Positions 7,138-17,075 of a stretch of DNA of 36,955 nucleotides are shown piece after piece. The stretch comes from Endozoicomonas sp. SESOKO1 (GTDB lineage: Bacteria > Pseudomonadota > Gammaproteobacteria > Pseudomonadales > Endozoicomonadaceae): contig NZ_JAHHPP010000033.1 in NCBI RefSeq assembly GCF_024606265.1, positions 1 through 36,955 of the forward strand, read 5' to 3'. The first letter of the stretch is position 1. The number at the start of each line of letters is the position of its first letter. Under the pieces are notes generated by a model that saw only the letters and a list, made by a program, of their open reading frames with translations, was not told the origin of the DNA and did not search any database. A program made the translations under genes and the position numbers.

Positions 7138-10100
7138 CTATGAGTGAGAATGATCCAGTAAAGCGTTACAGAGTGTCTCCAGCCCGGTGATATCAAGGAG
7201 TTTGCACAACTGAATAATTTTTTCAGGAACATTGCCATAACCCGGTTTTAAAGACCAATCTTCAGCTTTTCCTTCCAGTGTTTTCAGATCACCTATCTCA
7301 AGCAAGCGCTTCAACGTCGTAGCCATTTCTTCCTGACAAACTTCAGAGAGTGGCAAATCAGAAGACAGGTCGTTATCGTTTTCCAAATGGTGATAAATAC
7401 AAGCGAACAGTTCATCAAAGCGCACGGGTTTGGCAATAAAGCCACAAAAGCCGGAATCCGAAATTTTTACCCTTGTCTGTTCTGACACACTGGCAGAGAC
7501 TGCCATAATCTTTATCGATGGTTGCCGACCGATACGGTGAATCGCCCTGGCCGCATCAAAACCGTCCAGACCTGGCATCCTGAGATCCATCAAAATAAGA
7601 TCATAGCGAGTGGTTCTGCATTTTTCCACGGCTTCAAAACCACCCTCAGCAGCCTCAACATGAAACGATTTGGACTTAAGGGCCTTTACCAGCATATCTC
7701 TGTTATTAACACTATCGTCAACCACCAGAATTTGACGTTTATTAACGAGTTCCGGTTTTATATCCGATCCGCCATTGTTCGAGGAGGAGTCAACGAATAC
7801 TTTTCTACTCTCCTCATGGCTCACCTGGTATGGAATACTGAAATAGAAACGACTGCCTTTTCCAGGCTCACTCTCAGCCTGAAGTTCTCCCCCCATGGCC
7901 TCCACCAGGCGATAACTGATAGAAAGCCCCAGACCAGCGCCTCCACACTCCTGCCCTCGTTTAAGCTGGGTAAACGGCTGAAACAGCTGCGCCAGGTCTG
8001 ATGATATTATGCCTACGCCACTATCAAGCACTTCAAACTGAAGTTTTTCGCCTTTTACAAAAACCTTTAGATAGACGCTGCCAGAGTCAGTAAACTTGAT
8101 GGCATTCCCAATCAAATTGATCAACACCTGGCGCAGCTTGACGTTATCCCCGATTATTTCCAGTTCTACATTTGGAAGAATATCAAGCAGTAAGTTCAAA
8201 CCTTTGACTTTCGCCGTTTCACGAAAATTGGCAAATACCATGTCCAGAGTCACCTGGATATTAAAAGGCTCCACCTGGGTTCTCACAATACCACTTTCAA
8301 TCTTGGTGATATCCAGAATGTCATTAATCATTGTCAAAAGATGCAAACCACAAGCCTCAAGTGATGACAGGCTGTCCCGGTATTTATCAGGAACATCACT
8401 ATCCGCCAGAAGCAGCTGCGCATAACCAAGGACGCCATTAAGCGGGGTCCTCAGTTCATGACTGATGTGTGACAGGAACAGGGATTTTGCCTGACTGGCC
8501 TTTTCTGCCGTTTCTTTAGCCTTCAGTAGCTCGCCTTCAATCCGCTTTCTCTGGGTAATGTCACGAAAGACGATGGATATCAGCAAACCATCGGCCGTTG
8601 CCAGAACATTGCTGGATATTTCAACTGGGAATCCATGGCCATACTTATCAATCCCCCGGGAGAGCTTTGCATCCAGACAATGGCTGTCAATGTCATCTGA
8701 GTCGAGCTTCTTCAGAAGCATCAGATCTGACCGGTACTCAGGATCAATTAACAGTGCTAATGGAAGCCCCGGCAAATCCCCTTCATGATAACGAAAAAGA
8801 TCTTCAACCCTGGGATTCACCAGGTTGATGACACCCGCGGTATCGGTGATAACAATAGCATCTGGCGACCCGGCTATCAGCGCCTTGAATTTTTCCGTAT
8901 CACGAACAAGGTGGGTAATATCATTTCCCATACACTCAATACTGTCCAGGTGCTGGCCTTTGCTCTTCCCGGTCAGGGAACTTTTATTGGAATGCCCCGC
9001 ACAACCCACTTCAATACAGCGTATGGAACCATCTTTATGAAAAATTTCCAGTTCAAATGTTTCATGCCAAACGCCTTTGGGCAATTGTTTCAGGATGCTT
9101 CTGAAGGTATCGTTAATGGCTGAATCCGTTAAGTAACCCTGAATTTTCCCGGAAAACTCCTCTACGGTGAAACCCAGTACAGAAGCAATCGACGGACTTA
9201 CATAGGTAATATCTCCAGAACTGGCCAGATGAAAATAGAAATACCGTCCTCTCAGCTGCTGGACAAGGCTGGCCATATTTTGAGCCCGTGCTTTTTGTAA
9301 AGCCTCTTCCCTGTTTAAAAGCCGTTCTTGTAACCTGATAAAGCTTCTGTTCAGACTGACAGCTTCATCCTTTGAATCCTGAAAGTTGTCACTCGAGTCA
9401 CTTGGCAAAAAACCAAACGTATTCATTTCACGTTTTAATTCATTCAGGGGCCGGGTAATCCTGCCAGAGACAACCCATAAGCATATTATTGCCAGAACCA
9501 TAGCCAGGCCAATCAGGCTTGCACTCAAGAAGGCCTGTTTATAGACCGGCTTCATAATGTCAATTTCCATTATGCTGTAACTGAAAAACCAACCGGTGGA
9601 TTTAACAGGAACCGCTGCTGACCACCGATAATTGCCCCTGGTTAGAATACGGACACTGACGAGTTTTTCCTCCTCGACAACATTGTGCAAAACATCTTTC
9701 ATAAAGCCGCAGGGCTCATCTGGCCCGGAAAGTGTGACAGGACTATAAAGTAAATGCTTGAACGAACCACCATTCTCTGAAGGAAAAAAAAGTTCTCCAC
9801 TGCCCTCACAAGGCCCCTGCCTTGAGAATCTTTCAATAGTTCGGTACTTCAGCAGCGATATGCCATTAGCGTACACAATATTGCCGGAAGGGTCAGCGAT
9901 AATCATGCGAACCCGAAAATCCAGATTCATGGGCATATTAACCAGTTGGGCGGTATCCAGATCAAGCCTCAGAAAGCGAGCACGTTGGCTATCATCAGAA
10001 ACCCTGACCAGAAAGCTGGTATAAAAAACCGGTCCGGTTAATTCAGTATTAACGTACCAATCATACTCTAAATCGTTATGTATTGATAAATAGATATGAT

Positions 10101-10515
10101 CGGGAATGGAATAAACTGATCCCTGATCTGTGGATACAAATTTTTTATCCATCCAATCAAAATAATCAGGATCCTTGCTTTTTATCAACGCCCCACCTTT
10201 CTTTTCAAAATCGACAATGGATACCGATTTCACATAGGGCATATCCATGAATATTGAAATAACTTTTGAGGAAAGGTCATGATAAGAAATCTCAGTAGCA
10301 GATAAGGACAAAGCCCTGCCAGCCAGAATAACTTTACTGATTTTGGTATCGAAGGTTGCTGCATATCGCAATGTTTCATTAAGATGTCTTCTGCCAATTT
10401 CCTCAGAGGCTGTCCGAAAGGTAAAGTATAGAAACACAAACGTAATAATACAGTAAAAAACTATCGCTGGTAGCAGATTAAATAGCGTGATCTTCTGACG
10501 GATAGATGTAGCCAT
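7138..10515 (-). CDS. Membrane hybrid sensor histidine kinase with PAS domains and receiver
   Basis: The 1125-residue protein has two transmembrane helices (about 11-32 and 330-350) that bracket a periplasmic sensor region of about 300 residues, which is Cache-like by layout. A HAMP-type linker (about 350-400) and two PAS regions (about 420-540 and 541-660) follow. The dimerisation/phosphoacceptor box SHISHELRTPLNGVLGY has the predicted phospho-histidine H686. The ATPase has an N-box at about 794-808 (N800, N804), DSGVG at 831-835 and GAGLGLS at 859-865. The receiver has VVDDS at 931-935, acceptor D977 and K1029. A tail of about 70 helical residues follows the receiver. It contains a GD..L pattern seen after receivers in other hybrid kinases and no clear HPt histidine motif. 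No response regulator with an output domain is nearby. The 1297-residue gene ends 80 bases upstream on the same strand, so the two may be cotranscribed. The ligand is unknown. Confidence 0.95.
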   Translation of the reverse strand: MATSIRQKITLFNLLPAIVFYCIITFVFLYFTFRTASEEIGRRHLNETLRYAATFDTKISKVILAGRALSLSATEISYHDLSSKVISIFMDMPYVKSVSIVDFEKKGGALIKSKDPDYFDWMDKKFVSTDQGSVYSIPDHIYLSIHNDLEYDWYVNTELTGPVFYTSFLVRVSDDSQRARFLRLDLDTAQLVNMPMNLDFRVRMIIADPSGNIVYANGISLLKYRTIERFSRQGPCEGSGELFFPSENGGSFKHLLYSPVTLSGPDEPCGFMKDVLHNVVEEEKLVSVRILTRGNYRWSAAVPVKSTGWFFSYSIMEIDIMKPVYKQAFLSASLIGLAMVLAIICLWVVSGRITRPLNELKREMNTFGFLPSDSSDNFQDSKDEAVSLNRSFIRLQERLLNREEALQKARAQNMASLVQQLRGRYFYFHLASSGDITYVSPSIASVLGFTVEEFSGKIQGYLTDSAINDTFRSILKQLPKGVWHETFELEIFHKDGSIRCIEVGCAGHSNKSSLTGKSKGQHLDSIECMGNDITHLVRDTEKFKALIAGSPDAIVITDTAGVINLVNPRVEDLFRYHEGDLPGLPLALLIDPEYRSDLMLLKKLDSDDIDSHCLDAKLSRGIDKYGHGFPVEISSNVLATADGLLISIVFRDITQRKRIEGELLKAKETAEKASQAKSLFLSHISHELRTPLNGVLGYAQLLLADSDVPDKYRDSLSSLEACGLHLLTMINDILDITKIESGIVRTQVEPFNIQVTLDMVFANFRETAKVKGLNLLLDILPNVELEIIGDNVKLRQVLINLIGNAIKFTDSGSVYLKVFVKGEKLQFEVLDSGVGIISSDLAQLFQPFTQLKRGQECGGAGLGLSISYRLVEAMGGELQAESEPGKGSRFYFSIPYQVSHEESRKVFVDSSSNNGGSDIKPELVNKRQILVVDDSVNNRDMLVKALKSKSFHVEAAEGGFEAVEKCRTTRYDLILMDLRMPGLDGFDAARAIHRIGRQPSIKIMAVSASVSEQTRVKISDSGFCGFIAKPVRFDELFACIYHHLENDNDLSSDLPLSEVCQEEMATTLKRLLEIGDLKTLEGKAEDWSLKPGYGNVPEKIIQLCKLLDITGLETLCNALLDHSHS

Positions 10516-10595
10516 AAAACCAAATTACATCCGTAAACATTTCATAGGTACTGCAACCGTAATTATCAGAAAACCATCATCCAACATGACCAGTT

Positions 10596-13500
10596 TTATT
10601 GCTCGGTATAGAAGTTTACACAGACTTCGTTTTCACATTCCAGAGAGTTCATGCTATCAGTATCCCAATCCATACAGGAAGTGGATGATCTGTCGGCAGA
10701 AACTGATTCAAGGGAAATATCTATAGGTCTAACGCCGTCTATTTCCTTGAGGAAGTTCTCATCATAACCGCTGCATACTCTGACTACTGGCGTATCATGC
10801 AGTAGAAAATTACCCGACCGATACCCATACCCTCCCTCTATAAACATAAAATCCGGCCTGGAAGATGTTGCCTCCTTGATACTTTTCTTAATCTTTTCCT
10901 GAAGCATACTCATGGTAAGCCCACTGTTAAAGTTCATGAATGATATGTCATTACCATTTCTATCTTTCGTAAGACGCAACATCCAGCGCGCATACTCCCT
11001 GGAATTTTGTGAAGGCAATGGCATAATCAGATATACCCTTGGAGAGCGCTCCCGGCCAAATTCATCTTGTATCATATCCACATAACCACGAAGCCATGGC
11101 TTTAGCCGGAACATGATATTAGACGACAAATTCATTTTGATAAACACATGCTCATCCCCCGATTCAGCCTTGATAATTTCAGCACAGCTTCCCGGAACCC
11201 ATACAACAAGCTTCTTGAGAAAACTTTCATCAGAGAGCTTTTCACTCTTTTTATTGCCAAAACTTATTTCCTGTCTGGCTTCATAGAGGTTTTTCAAACC
11301 TCGAAGGACTTTTTCAAAAAACAATTTTGCATAACCATCCTGACATGGCATGTAGGTAACTTGTAAGGAGCAGTTTAGCTTACAGGCCTGTTCCCGTTTC
11401 TTCATAACAAAGATACTGGACCATGGGTTTATACTGACATCACCAATCAGGTATGAACTGTCCGGCTGATGGTTAACGAGTACCATTGTATCCATAGTCA
11501 AATTCTCAAGAGCCCCATGAAATGCCTCAACCCCAGTGCATTCTTCCAGACGCAGGGATTTATCCTGGGCCATAGACCGCCACTGATACAAGGCTGTGCG
11601 AAATTCCTTATTATGCCCATGAAAAGGTTCAACCAGGAGGACATTGATTTTTTTGTCATAGATCCTTTTGACCGCCCTTTGCAAGCAAGGTATGGTAACG
11701 AATAGAGATTCACTGGTCCCATCATGCTTGGCATCCAACAATAACTGGCAACTTAATTCAACGACACTGTCGATACCCTTATCCCTTAAGGGTTCATAGC
11801 CATGGAATTCCTCCCAACTTTTCAGCCAGAGAAAGGCAGCCTCATTAAACATCTCTTTTGTCGCATGGGTCGCTGGAAAGAAGTGGGTAAAATCACCTTT
11901 TATCGCCTTCTTCATCATTGCTTCAGATTCAATATTTGACAGGATACTTTCTGATATTTTACTGTTGGTTACGCCATCTTCATCCAACTTCTTCAATGCT
12001 ATTTCCGACAAGCCTTTTTTTATTCTTTTCATGTGTCCAAAAACCACATCAGACAACAGACGAAGCAACTCCATTCTTCTGGATAATGGCAATGACTTGA
12101 TTTCTCCTGAATCAACCAGGTTAACCTGATAACCCGGACTACCATCAAAATTAACCCAGGGTTCTTTTATATATCGATCAAACAAATTCGATACAACGTC
12201 AGAAACCCAGATCCCTAAAGATTCATTTTCATTATATCCCGACCCTTCCATAAACTTTTCTGAAGCCGGGAAAAAATGGAAGGTGCACCAGGATAAAAAT
12301 CGATCATCTTCAGCCAGTAAAGATGATACCTTGCTCACCACATCTCGCAGTGAAGAGGTTTCCTCCTTATGTGCATTATGACTGACCGATTCTATTATCA
12401 GCCTGGATTGGGTTTTTTCAAGTTGACGAAGATCATTTGTCAACATCACCAGCACAAACAGCTTTGACATCTGTGGGTCTTCAGACATTTTAGAAATAAA
12501 GTCATGTCGCTCAGGAAACCAGTCCATCATAAATTGATTCCCTGGTAAAATCTGCCCGTCGATGGTTATTGTTGCAGGGGCTACATCAAGATAAATAAGC
12601 TGATGTTTCTTCCGGTCATAGGCAAAATTAGAAAAGTTACCATCGATAACACATTTGATAACCCAGCCGTTGCCTTTTTCCTCAATTATCTTGTTAAATC
12701 GATCACACCTGTCGATCAAATCCAGAATGCCTTTAATGATTTCAAACTTAACCTCCGGTTTCTCATTAGGATCTTTCAATATATATTCAACCATCTCTCC
12801 CTGGTCATATTTCCTTTGCAGTCCCAACACCGTTACATGGCCATCCTTATAAGATTCTGATTCAACGTGGTTTCCATTAGTTTGCATCTTTTCTGTCATA
12901 TTATGGTTAGCCGATATCCCAGGGCTGAGCCCCTCCCCACCATGCAGGACAGGCACAACATCCAGGTTATTAAAGGCATCGGACTCTGATAGGCTGTTTC
13001 TTGCTTTCCTCACTGGCCCGGGGTTATCAGCAGCAGTTGCGCCATCGGGTACCGTTTTTTCTGAAAAGTCAGACTCACAAACCGGGCCATTGACAATAAC
13101 ACCATCACCATAGGGTACAGCTATATATTCTATAGGACTCAGTACAAACTTGATTTCCCCATTTTTTCCCAGCAGGGGTTCCGTCATCACACAGGAACAT
13201 ATCCTCTGTGTACTGCCTAATGTCCTGATCGTTGTTCCAGACGTTGAGAGATTCATGCGGCGCATGATTTCCTTTGCCGCTATTTTGTTAAACTCTGCAT
13301 GGGTAAATACCCGTTGGGCAATTCCTGAGCCAAGGTATTCGCCGACAAAGCCATTTTTCTCAGGCATAGTCTGCTTTGTATTTCTGACAATAGGTATAGA
13401 CTTCTGGTGCAGAAGATCCCTGTTCTTTTGATTATTTACACTGCCATCCGGTTTTCTTTCCAGCTTATCCCTTGTTGATTTACATTCCTTTTCAACATCA

Positions 13501-14489
13501 AATATCTCATCAAGATCGGGTTCAGGACAGTTGATAAACGGAGTTTGTAACTCAATAAACAACTTACCTTCTTTTAATGTTGTTACAGGGACACTGCATG
13601 AAAAATAGAGTTGATTCCTGTCCGTGCATCCAGTAACCAGTCGATAGCTGGCAATTTTAGAAACAATCTGATCATCAGGAATGTTTTCCCGAAAACGAAT
13701 CAGGAATTTCATATTGGATTCCCCATCAAATGGATCAAGCAACCTTACTCGATTAATCAATCCTGAAAACGCTTCATCCCCCTCAATATCATCCAATTCA
13801 ATGTAGATACCATGAGGACTATGCATTGGATCAGGAGGTGCGCTCTGCTCAAGAGTTAGCTGATCAAAGGGGTTTTGCTGATTGGGAACAATATCAGGGG
13901 TCAACAGCGTAACGGCATGTGAATGTTTTATTTGCAAATACAGTTTATCGACATCATCCCTTGCATAAAACCTCACCTCATAAAAACAGTTCAACGAGAG
14001 GTTTTCATTGTCAAACAAAGTGACAAATTTCTCCATGACAGGGTGAAGTTTTCTGGATAGGTGGGCGCAACTATCCTGACCCGTACTATTGGAAAATCCT
14101 AAACTTTTAGCAAATCCCATCAGCACGGCAAGATCTTCCAGTTGACTGAGAGTACCGTACTCTGTTTTCTGCTTCTTGATTCCCCCATAAGACCAAACAA
14201 CATCAGAGGCTGATACACGACTTTCTAAAACTCCAGTCGTTGACCACTTGATTGAATCTGGATGCTCAACCAAGCGACATCCCCTGTCTTTTACTCCTGC
14301 TATTTCCTTGTTGCTCCTCCCTTCTATAATATTGTTACTGATTACTTGTCCCTGTAATGCAAAAGGAGTAACACGCCTTTTGGATCCGGCAAGTCGCATC
14401 TCTCCTAATGGATACTCTGCTCCTGATATATCGATCTTAGAGCCTACCTGCATCCCGTAGGAAGTTTCAGGCTTTCCAGCTGGGAGCAT
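10596..14489 (-). CDS. Very large protein of unknown function with a kinase-like central segment
   Basis: I do not recognise this protein of about 1297 residues. Residue numbers here count from an upstream ATG at 14498. The preferred start is the fourth codon, ATG at 14487-14489, because AGGA ends 8 bases before it. There is no signal peptide or transmembrane helix. A glycine-rich segment GEYLGSGIAQRVF lies at 386-398. About 220 residues later comes IDGNFSNFAYD (D619, N624), then LIYLDVAP with D638. This spacing resembles the catalytic-loop D....N and metal-binding D of protein-kinase-like or aminoglycoside-phosphotransferase-like folds. The C-terminal third has alternating hydrophobic strands. 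Its PDFMFIEGGYGYRSGNF stretch (1215-1231) is loosely like the nucleotide-sugar site of GT-B glycosyltransferases. Residues 460-560 look like a low-complexity linker. It sits between ruvB and the sensor kinase, where ybgC is expected, and by eye is more A+T-rich than its neighbours. The open frame is certain; every functional idea is inference. Confidence 0.8.
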   Translation of the reverse strand: MLPAGKPETSYGMQVGSKIDISGAEYPLGEMRLAGSKRRVTPFALQGQVISNNIIEGRSNKEIAGVKDRGCRLVEHPDSIKWSTTGVLESRVSASDVVWSYGGIKKQKTEYGTLSQLEDLAVLMGFAKSLGFSNSTGQDSCAHLSRKLHPVMEKFVTLFDNENLSLNCFYEVRFYARDDVDKLYLQIKHSHAVTLLTPDIVPNQQNPFDQLTLEQSAPPDPMHSPHGIYIELDDIEGDEAFSGLINRVRLLDPFDGESNMKFLIRFRENIPDDQIVSKIASYRLVTGCTDRNQLYFSCSVPVTTLKEGKLFIELQTPFINCPEPDLDEIFDVEKECKSTRDKLERKPDGSVNNQKNRDLLHQKSIPIVRNTKQTMPEKNGFVGEYLGSGIAQRVFTHAEFNKIAAKEIMRRMNLSTSGTTIRTLGSTQRICSCVMTEPLLGKNGEIKFVLSPIEYIAVPYGDGVIVNGPVCESDFSEKTVPDGATAADNPGPVRKARNSLSESDAFNNLDVVPVLHGGEGLSPGISANHNMTEKMQTNGNHVESESYKDGHVTVLGLQRKYDQGEMVEYILKDPNEKPEVKFEIIKGILDLIDRCDRFNKIIEEKGNGWVIKCVIDGNFSNFAYDRKKHQLIYLDVAPATITIDGQILPGNQFMMDWFPERHDFISKMSEDPQMSKLFVLVMLTNDLRQLEKTQSRLIIESVSHNAHKEETSSLRDVVSKVSSLLAEDDRFLSWCTFHFFPASEKFMEGSGYNENESLGIWVSDVVSNLFDRYIKEPWVNFDGSPGYQVNLVDSGEIKSLPLSRRMELLRLLSDVVFGHMKRIKKGLSEIALKKLDEDGVTNSKISESILSNIESEAMMKKAIKGDFTHFFPATHATKEMFNEAAFLWLKSWEEFHGYEPLRDKGIDSVVELSCQLLLDAKHDGTSESLFVTIPCLQRAVKRIYDKKINVLLVEPFHGHNKEFRTALYQWRSMAQDKSLRLEECTGVEAFHGALENLTMDTMVLVNHQPDSSYLIGDVSINPWSSIFVMKKREQACKLNCSLQVTYMPCQDGYAKLFFEKVLRGLKNLYEARQEISFGNKKSEKLSDESFLKKLVVWVPGSCAEIIKAESGDEHVFIKMNLSSNIMFRLKPWLRGYVDMIQDEFGRERSPRVYLIMPLPSQNSREYARWMLRLTKDRNGNDISFMNFNSGLTMSMLQEKIKKSIKEATSSRPDFMFIEGGYGYRSGNFLLHDTPVVRVCSGYDENFLKEIDGVRPIDISLESVSADRSSTSCMDWDTDSMNSLECENEVCVNFYTEQ

Positions 14490-14737
14490 ATTATACATCC
14501 TGTTTGCTTTGATCTGGCCGTCAATTTGACTGGGACCTGTTAAAGTTTAGTTGCATGACCAGTGTATCAGGGAACTGATGTTACTATACTCAAAAAGAGC
14601 AAAAGGTTGCGGCATCGCAGTAAAACGGTTCCCCCTTTATTAACACCACAACGATTAATACCATAATAATGATTGAGGGGACTGATAAATCCTCCGGTAC
14701 GAACTGAAGTCTAGTTCAAAATACAACTTAAAAAGAC

Positions 14738-15739
14738 TTAAGGGTAATCATAGCCAAAATGCAGGTAGGCGCTCTTAGTTAATATCCGACCTCTTGGCGT
14801 TCTCATTATATAACCCTGTTGAATAAGGTAGGGTTCAAGTACATCTTCGATGGTGTCCCTCTCTTCACTTATAGCTGCAGCAAGACTGTCAACACCCACT
14901 GGCCCGCCATCAAATTTTTCTATCATGGCCAGCAATAAACGACGGTCCATATGGTCAAAACCACTGGCATCCACATCCAGCATATTCAGGGCAGCATCTG
15001 CAAGCTCACGAGTTACAGAACCATCCCCTTTGACTTCAGCATAATCCCTGACTCTTCTCAGCAGCCGGTTGGCTATGCGGGGTGTGCCTCTTGAACGGCG
15101 GGCAACTTCATTGGCCGCCTCGCTACTCATCTGCACCCCAAGAATACCCGCAGAGCGGATAACAATTGAGCTTAGATCCGCAACATTGTAGAACTCAAGC
15201 CGTTGAACAATACCAAAGCGATCCCTTAAGGGTGAAGTCAATAACCCCGCACGGGTGGTCGCTCCCACCAGTGTGAAGGGTGGAAGGTCCAGTTTAATCG
15301 AACGTGCCGCAGGCCCTTCACCAATCATAATATCCAGTTGATAATCTTCCATGGCCGGATAGAGCACTTCTTCAACGGCCGGGCTGAGACGATGGATTTC
15401 ATCAATAAACAGGATGTCATTAGGCTCAAGGTTAGTGAGGAGAGCGGCAAGGTCTCCAGCCTTTTCAATCACTGGCCCGGAAGTGGAGCGGATATTACTG
15501 CCCATTTCATTGGCCAGAATATGGGAGAGTGTTGTCTTTCCCAACCCGGGCGGGCCAAATATCAATGTATGATCCAAAGCATCACCACGCTTTCGGGCCG
15601 CCTGGATAAATATCTCCATCTGCTCCCTGACTTTGGGCTGCCCGGTATACTCACTCAACCTGACGGGTCGAATGGCCCGATCCTGAATATCTTCAATCGG
15701 GCGCTCACTGGCCGAAATCAGGCGATCCGCTTCAATCAT
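14738..15739 (-). CDS. ruvB: Holliday junction branch migration ATPase RuvB
   Basis: RuvB is the AAA+ hexameric motor that drives branch migration with RuvA. The 333-residue protein starts with [10 protein letters not shown] and has Walker [10 protein letters not shown] (62-70) and Walker [10 protein letters not shown] (110-118). Sensor region [14 protein letters not shown] with the arginine finger, and a C-terminal winged-helix domain with TPRGR follow. Length and order fit the family. It starts 20 bases after ruvA ends, third in a ruvC-ruvA-ruvB operon. No clear terminator is visible in the 248 bases before the next gene downstream. Confidence 0.98.
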   Translation of the reverse strand: MIEADRLISASERPIEDIQDRAIRPVRLSEYTGQPKVREQMEIFIQAARKRGDALDHTLIFGPPGLGKTTLSHILANEMGSNIRSTSGPVIEKAGDLAALLTNLEPNDILFIDEIHRLSPAVEEVLYPAMEDYQLDIMIGEGPAARSIKLDLPPFTLVGATTRAGLLTSPLRDRFGIVQRLEFYNVADLSSIVIRSAGILGVQMSSEAANEVARRSRGTPRIANRLLRRVRDYAEVKGDGSVTRELADAALNMLDVDASGFDHMDRRLLLAMIEKFDGGPVGVDSLAAAISEERDTIEDVLEPYLIQQGYIMRTPRGRILTKSAYLHFGYDYP

Positions 15740-15759
15740 AGTTTTGTCCAGGAATCATC

Positions 15760-16377
15760 TTAAATCATACTTTTTAAAGCCTGCCTGATCAGCTCTTCAC
15801 TGGACAGGCCATCCACTTTAATCCGACCAATAACCTTACTGGCTTCCTGAGGCTTATAGCCCAGCGCCACCAGGGCGCTGACAGCTTCCTGTTCAGTATC
15901 AGCCGCCTGTTTTGCCATGGCCTGCCCCAATGGTGTTCCCATCAGGCCATCAAAGTGTGCAGCTGAGCTATCCCATTTTGACAGCTTATCTTTTAATTCC
16001 ACGATAAGGCGTTCCGCTGTTTTCTTGCCAACCCCGGGTAATTTCACCAGAGTGGCACTGTCGCCATCATGGACACAACGTACAAATTCAGACGCTTCAA
16101 TTCCTGAAAGCAGGGTCAAGCCCAGCTTTGGACCAACCCCATTCACTTTTATCAAGGTACGGAAAAGCTCTCTTTCCCGGGCGTCACTGAAACCATAGAG
16201 CAGCTGCGCATCTTCTCTAACGACAAAGTGTGTATACAGTATGGTTTCAACACCAATCTCTGGCAGACGGTAAAACACCGACATCGGCGCTTCAACTTCA
16301 TAGCCCACACCCCCTGCCTCAATCAGCAGGTATGGTGCTTTTTTTTCCAGCAAAGTACCACGCAGTCTGCCTATCAT
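15760..16377 (-). CDS. ruvA: Holliday junction DNA-binding protein RuvA
   Basis: RuvA tetramers bind the four-way junction and load RuvB. With the start at 16377 the protein has 205 residues and begins [13 protein letters not shown], the family N-terminus. The open frame extends 32 codons further upstream into ruvC, but that extension has no family resemblance. An AAGAG-like ribosome binding site lies in the ruvC-ruvA gap. Domain I is an OB fold (1-65). Domain II carries two helix-hairpin-helix motifs ([18 protein letters not shown] and [19 protein letters not shown]). The small C-terminal domain III (about 160-205) contacts RuvB and has [12 protein letters not shown]. It lies 14 bases after ruvC. 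Confidence 0.97.
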   Translation of the reverse strand: MIGRLRGTLLEKKAPYLLIEAGGVGYEVEAPMSVFYRLPEIGVETILYTHFVVREDAQLLYGFSDARERELFRTLIKVNGVGPKLGLTLLSGIEASEFVRCVHDGDSATLVKLPGVGKKTAERLIVELKDKLSKWDSSAAHFDGLMGTPLGQAMAKQAADTEQEAVSALVALGYKPQEASKVIGRIKVDGLSSEELIRQALKSMI

Positions 16378-16391
16378 ATTCAGTATCTCTT

Positions 16392-16916
16392 CTAACGACT
16401 TAATAACCGACGATTTCTTCTGCCCGTTGCCCCGGCCATTCGCACCAGGCTTGCCCGCGTGTGGGAGTGACACAATGCTACCGCTAAAGCATCGGCAGCA
16501 TCGGCCTGAGGGGTTTTATCCAACTTCAGGATTGAAGTAATCATGTGCTGTACCTGGGACTTTTCCGCAGACCCCCTGCCCACCACCGCCTGCTTCACCT
16601 GCCGTGCCGAGTACTCTGAGACTTCAAGGCCATGATTCACCGCAGCAACAATCGCCGCTCCACGGGCCTGCCCAAGCTTCAGGGCAGAGTCGGCATTGCG
16701 TGCCATAAACACCTGCTCAATACCGACAGATTGCGGACTGTACATTTCAATAACCGTATTGATACCCTGAAAAATCCGGGCAAGTCTTTCTGGTAGTGGC
16801 CCATCCTGAATGCGGATACAACCGGACGCCACGTATTTACATTGGGAGCCGATTTCCTCAATGATTCCATACCCGGTAATCCTGGACCCCGGATCAATCC
16901 CCAACAATATGGCCAT
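16392..16916 (-). CDS. ruvC: Holliday junction endonuclease RuvC
   Basis: RuvC cleaves Holliday junctions symmetrically. The 174-residue protein shows the RNase H-like catalytic acidic residues D8 ([12 protein letters not shown]), E67 (VGIEQVF), D139 and D142 ([15 protein letters not shown]), matching D7/E66/D138/D141 of E. coli. It is the first gene of ruvCAB. A near-consensus LexA box lies 38 bases upstream, which suggests SOS induction of the whole operon. Shine-Dalgarno complementarity before the ATG is weak. Confidence 0.97.
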   Translation of the reverse strand: MAILLGIDPGSRITGYGIIEEIGSQCKYVASGCIRIQDGPLPERLARIFQGINTVIEMYSPQSVGIEQVFMARNADSALKLGQARGAAIVAAVNHGLEVSEYSARQVKQAVVGRGSAEKSQVQHMITSILKLDKTPQADAADALAVALCHSHTRASLVRMAGATGRRNRRLLSR

Positions 16917-16953
16917 TCCATTTTTGTTCCAAACCTGTCGTTTAAAAAGAATA

Positions 16954-16969
16954 CTGTATATACATACAC
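16954..16969. promoter_or_regulatory. LexA (SOS) box upstream of ruvCAB
   Basis: The sequence CTGTATATACATACAC matches the gammaproteobacterial LexA operator CTGT-N8-ACAG with one mismatch in the last base. Its flank TA and alternating TATATA core match the extended E. coli consensus as well. On the ruvC strand it overlaps two plausible promoters: TTGTAA-17-TATATA and TGGAAA-17-TATTCT. It lies 38 bases upstream of the ruvC start, so LexA bound here would block transcription. SOS control of ruvAB is established in E. coli; control here is inferred from the site. Confidence 0.75.
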
Positions 16970-17075
16970 GTTTCCAGCATTACAATTTTGAAACACGGCA
17001 TTACCAAAATAGGCTACGAAACTCACCGGTTGCGACTTACTCTTGAACGTGAGTTTTGGGGAGTCAGCCTGCCAG

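Noticed and set aside
14490-14495. Perfect TATAAT on the minus strand at the start of the 1297-residue gene
   Set aside because: It overlaps the codons between the first and fourth ATG. A transcript starting from it would begin inside the gene, and no -35 lies at a proper distance (TTGACG is 23 bases away).
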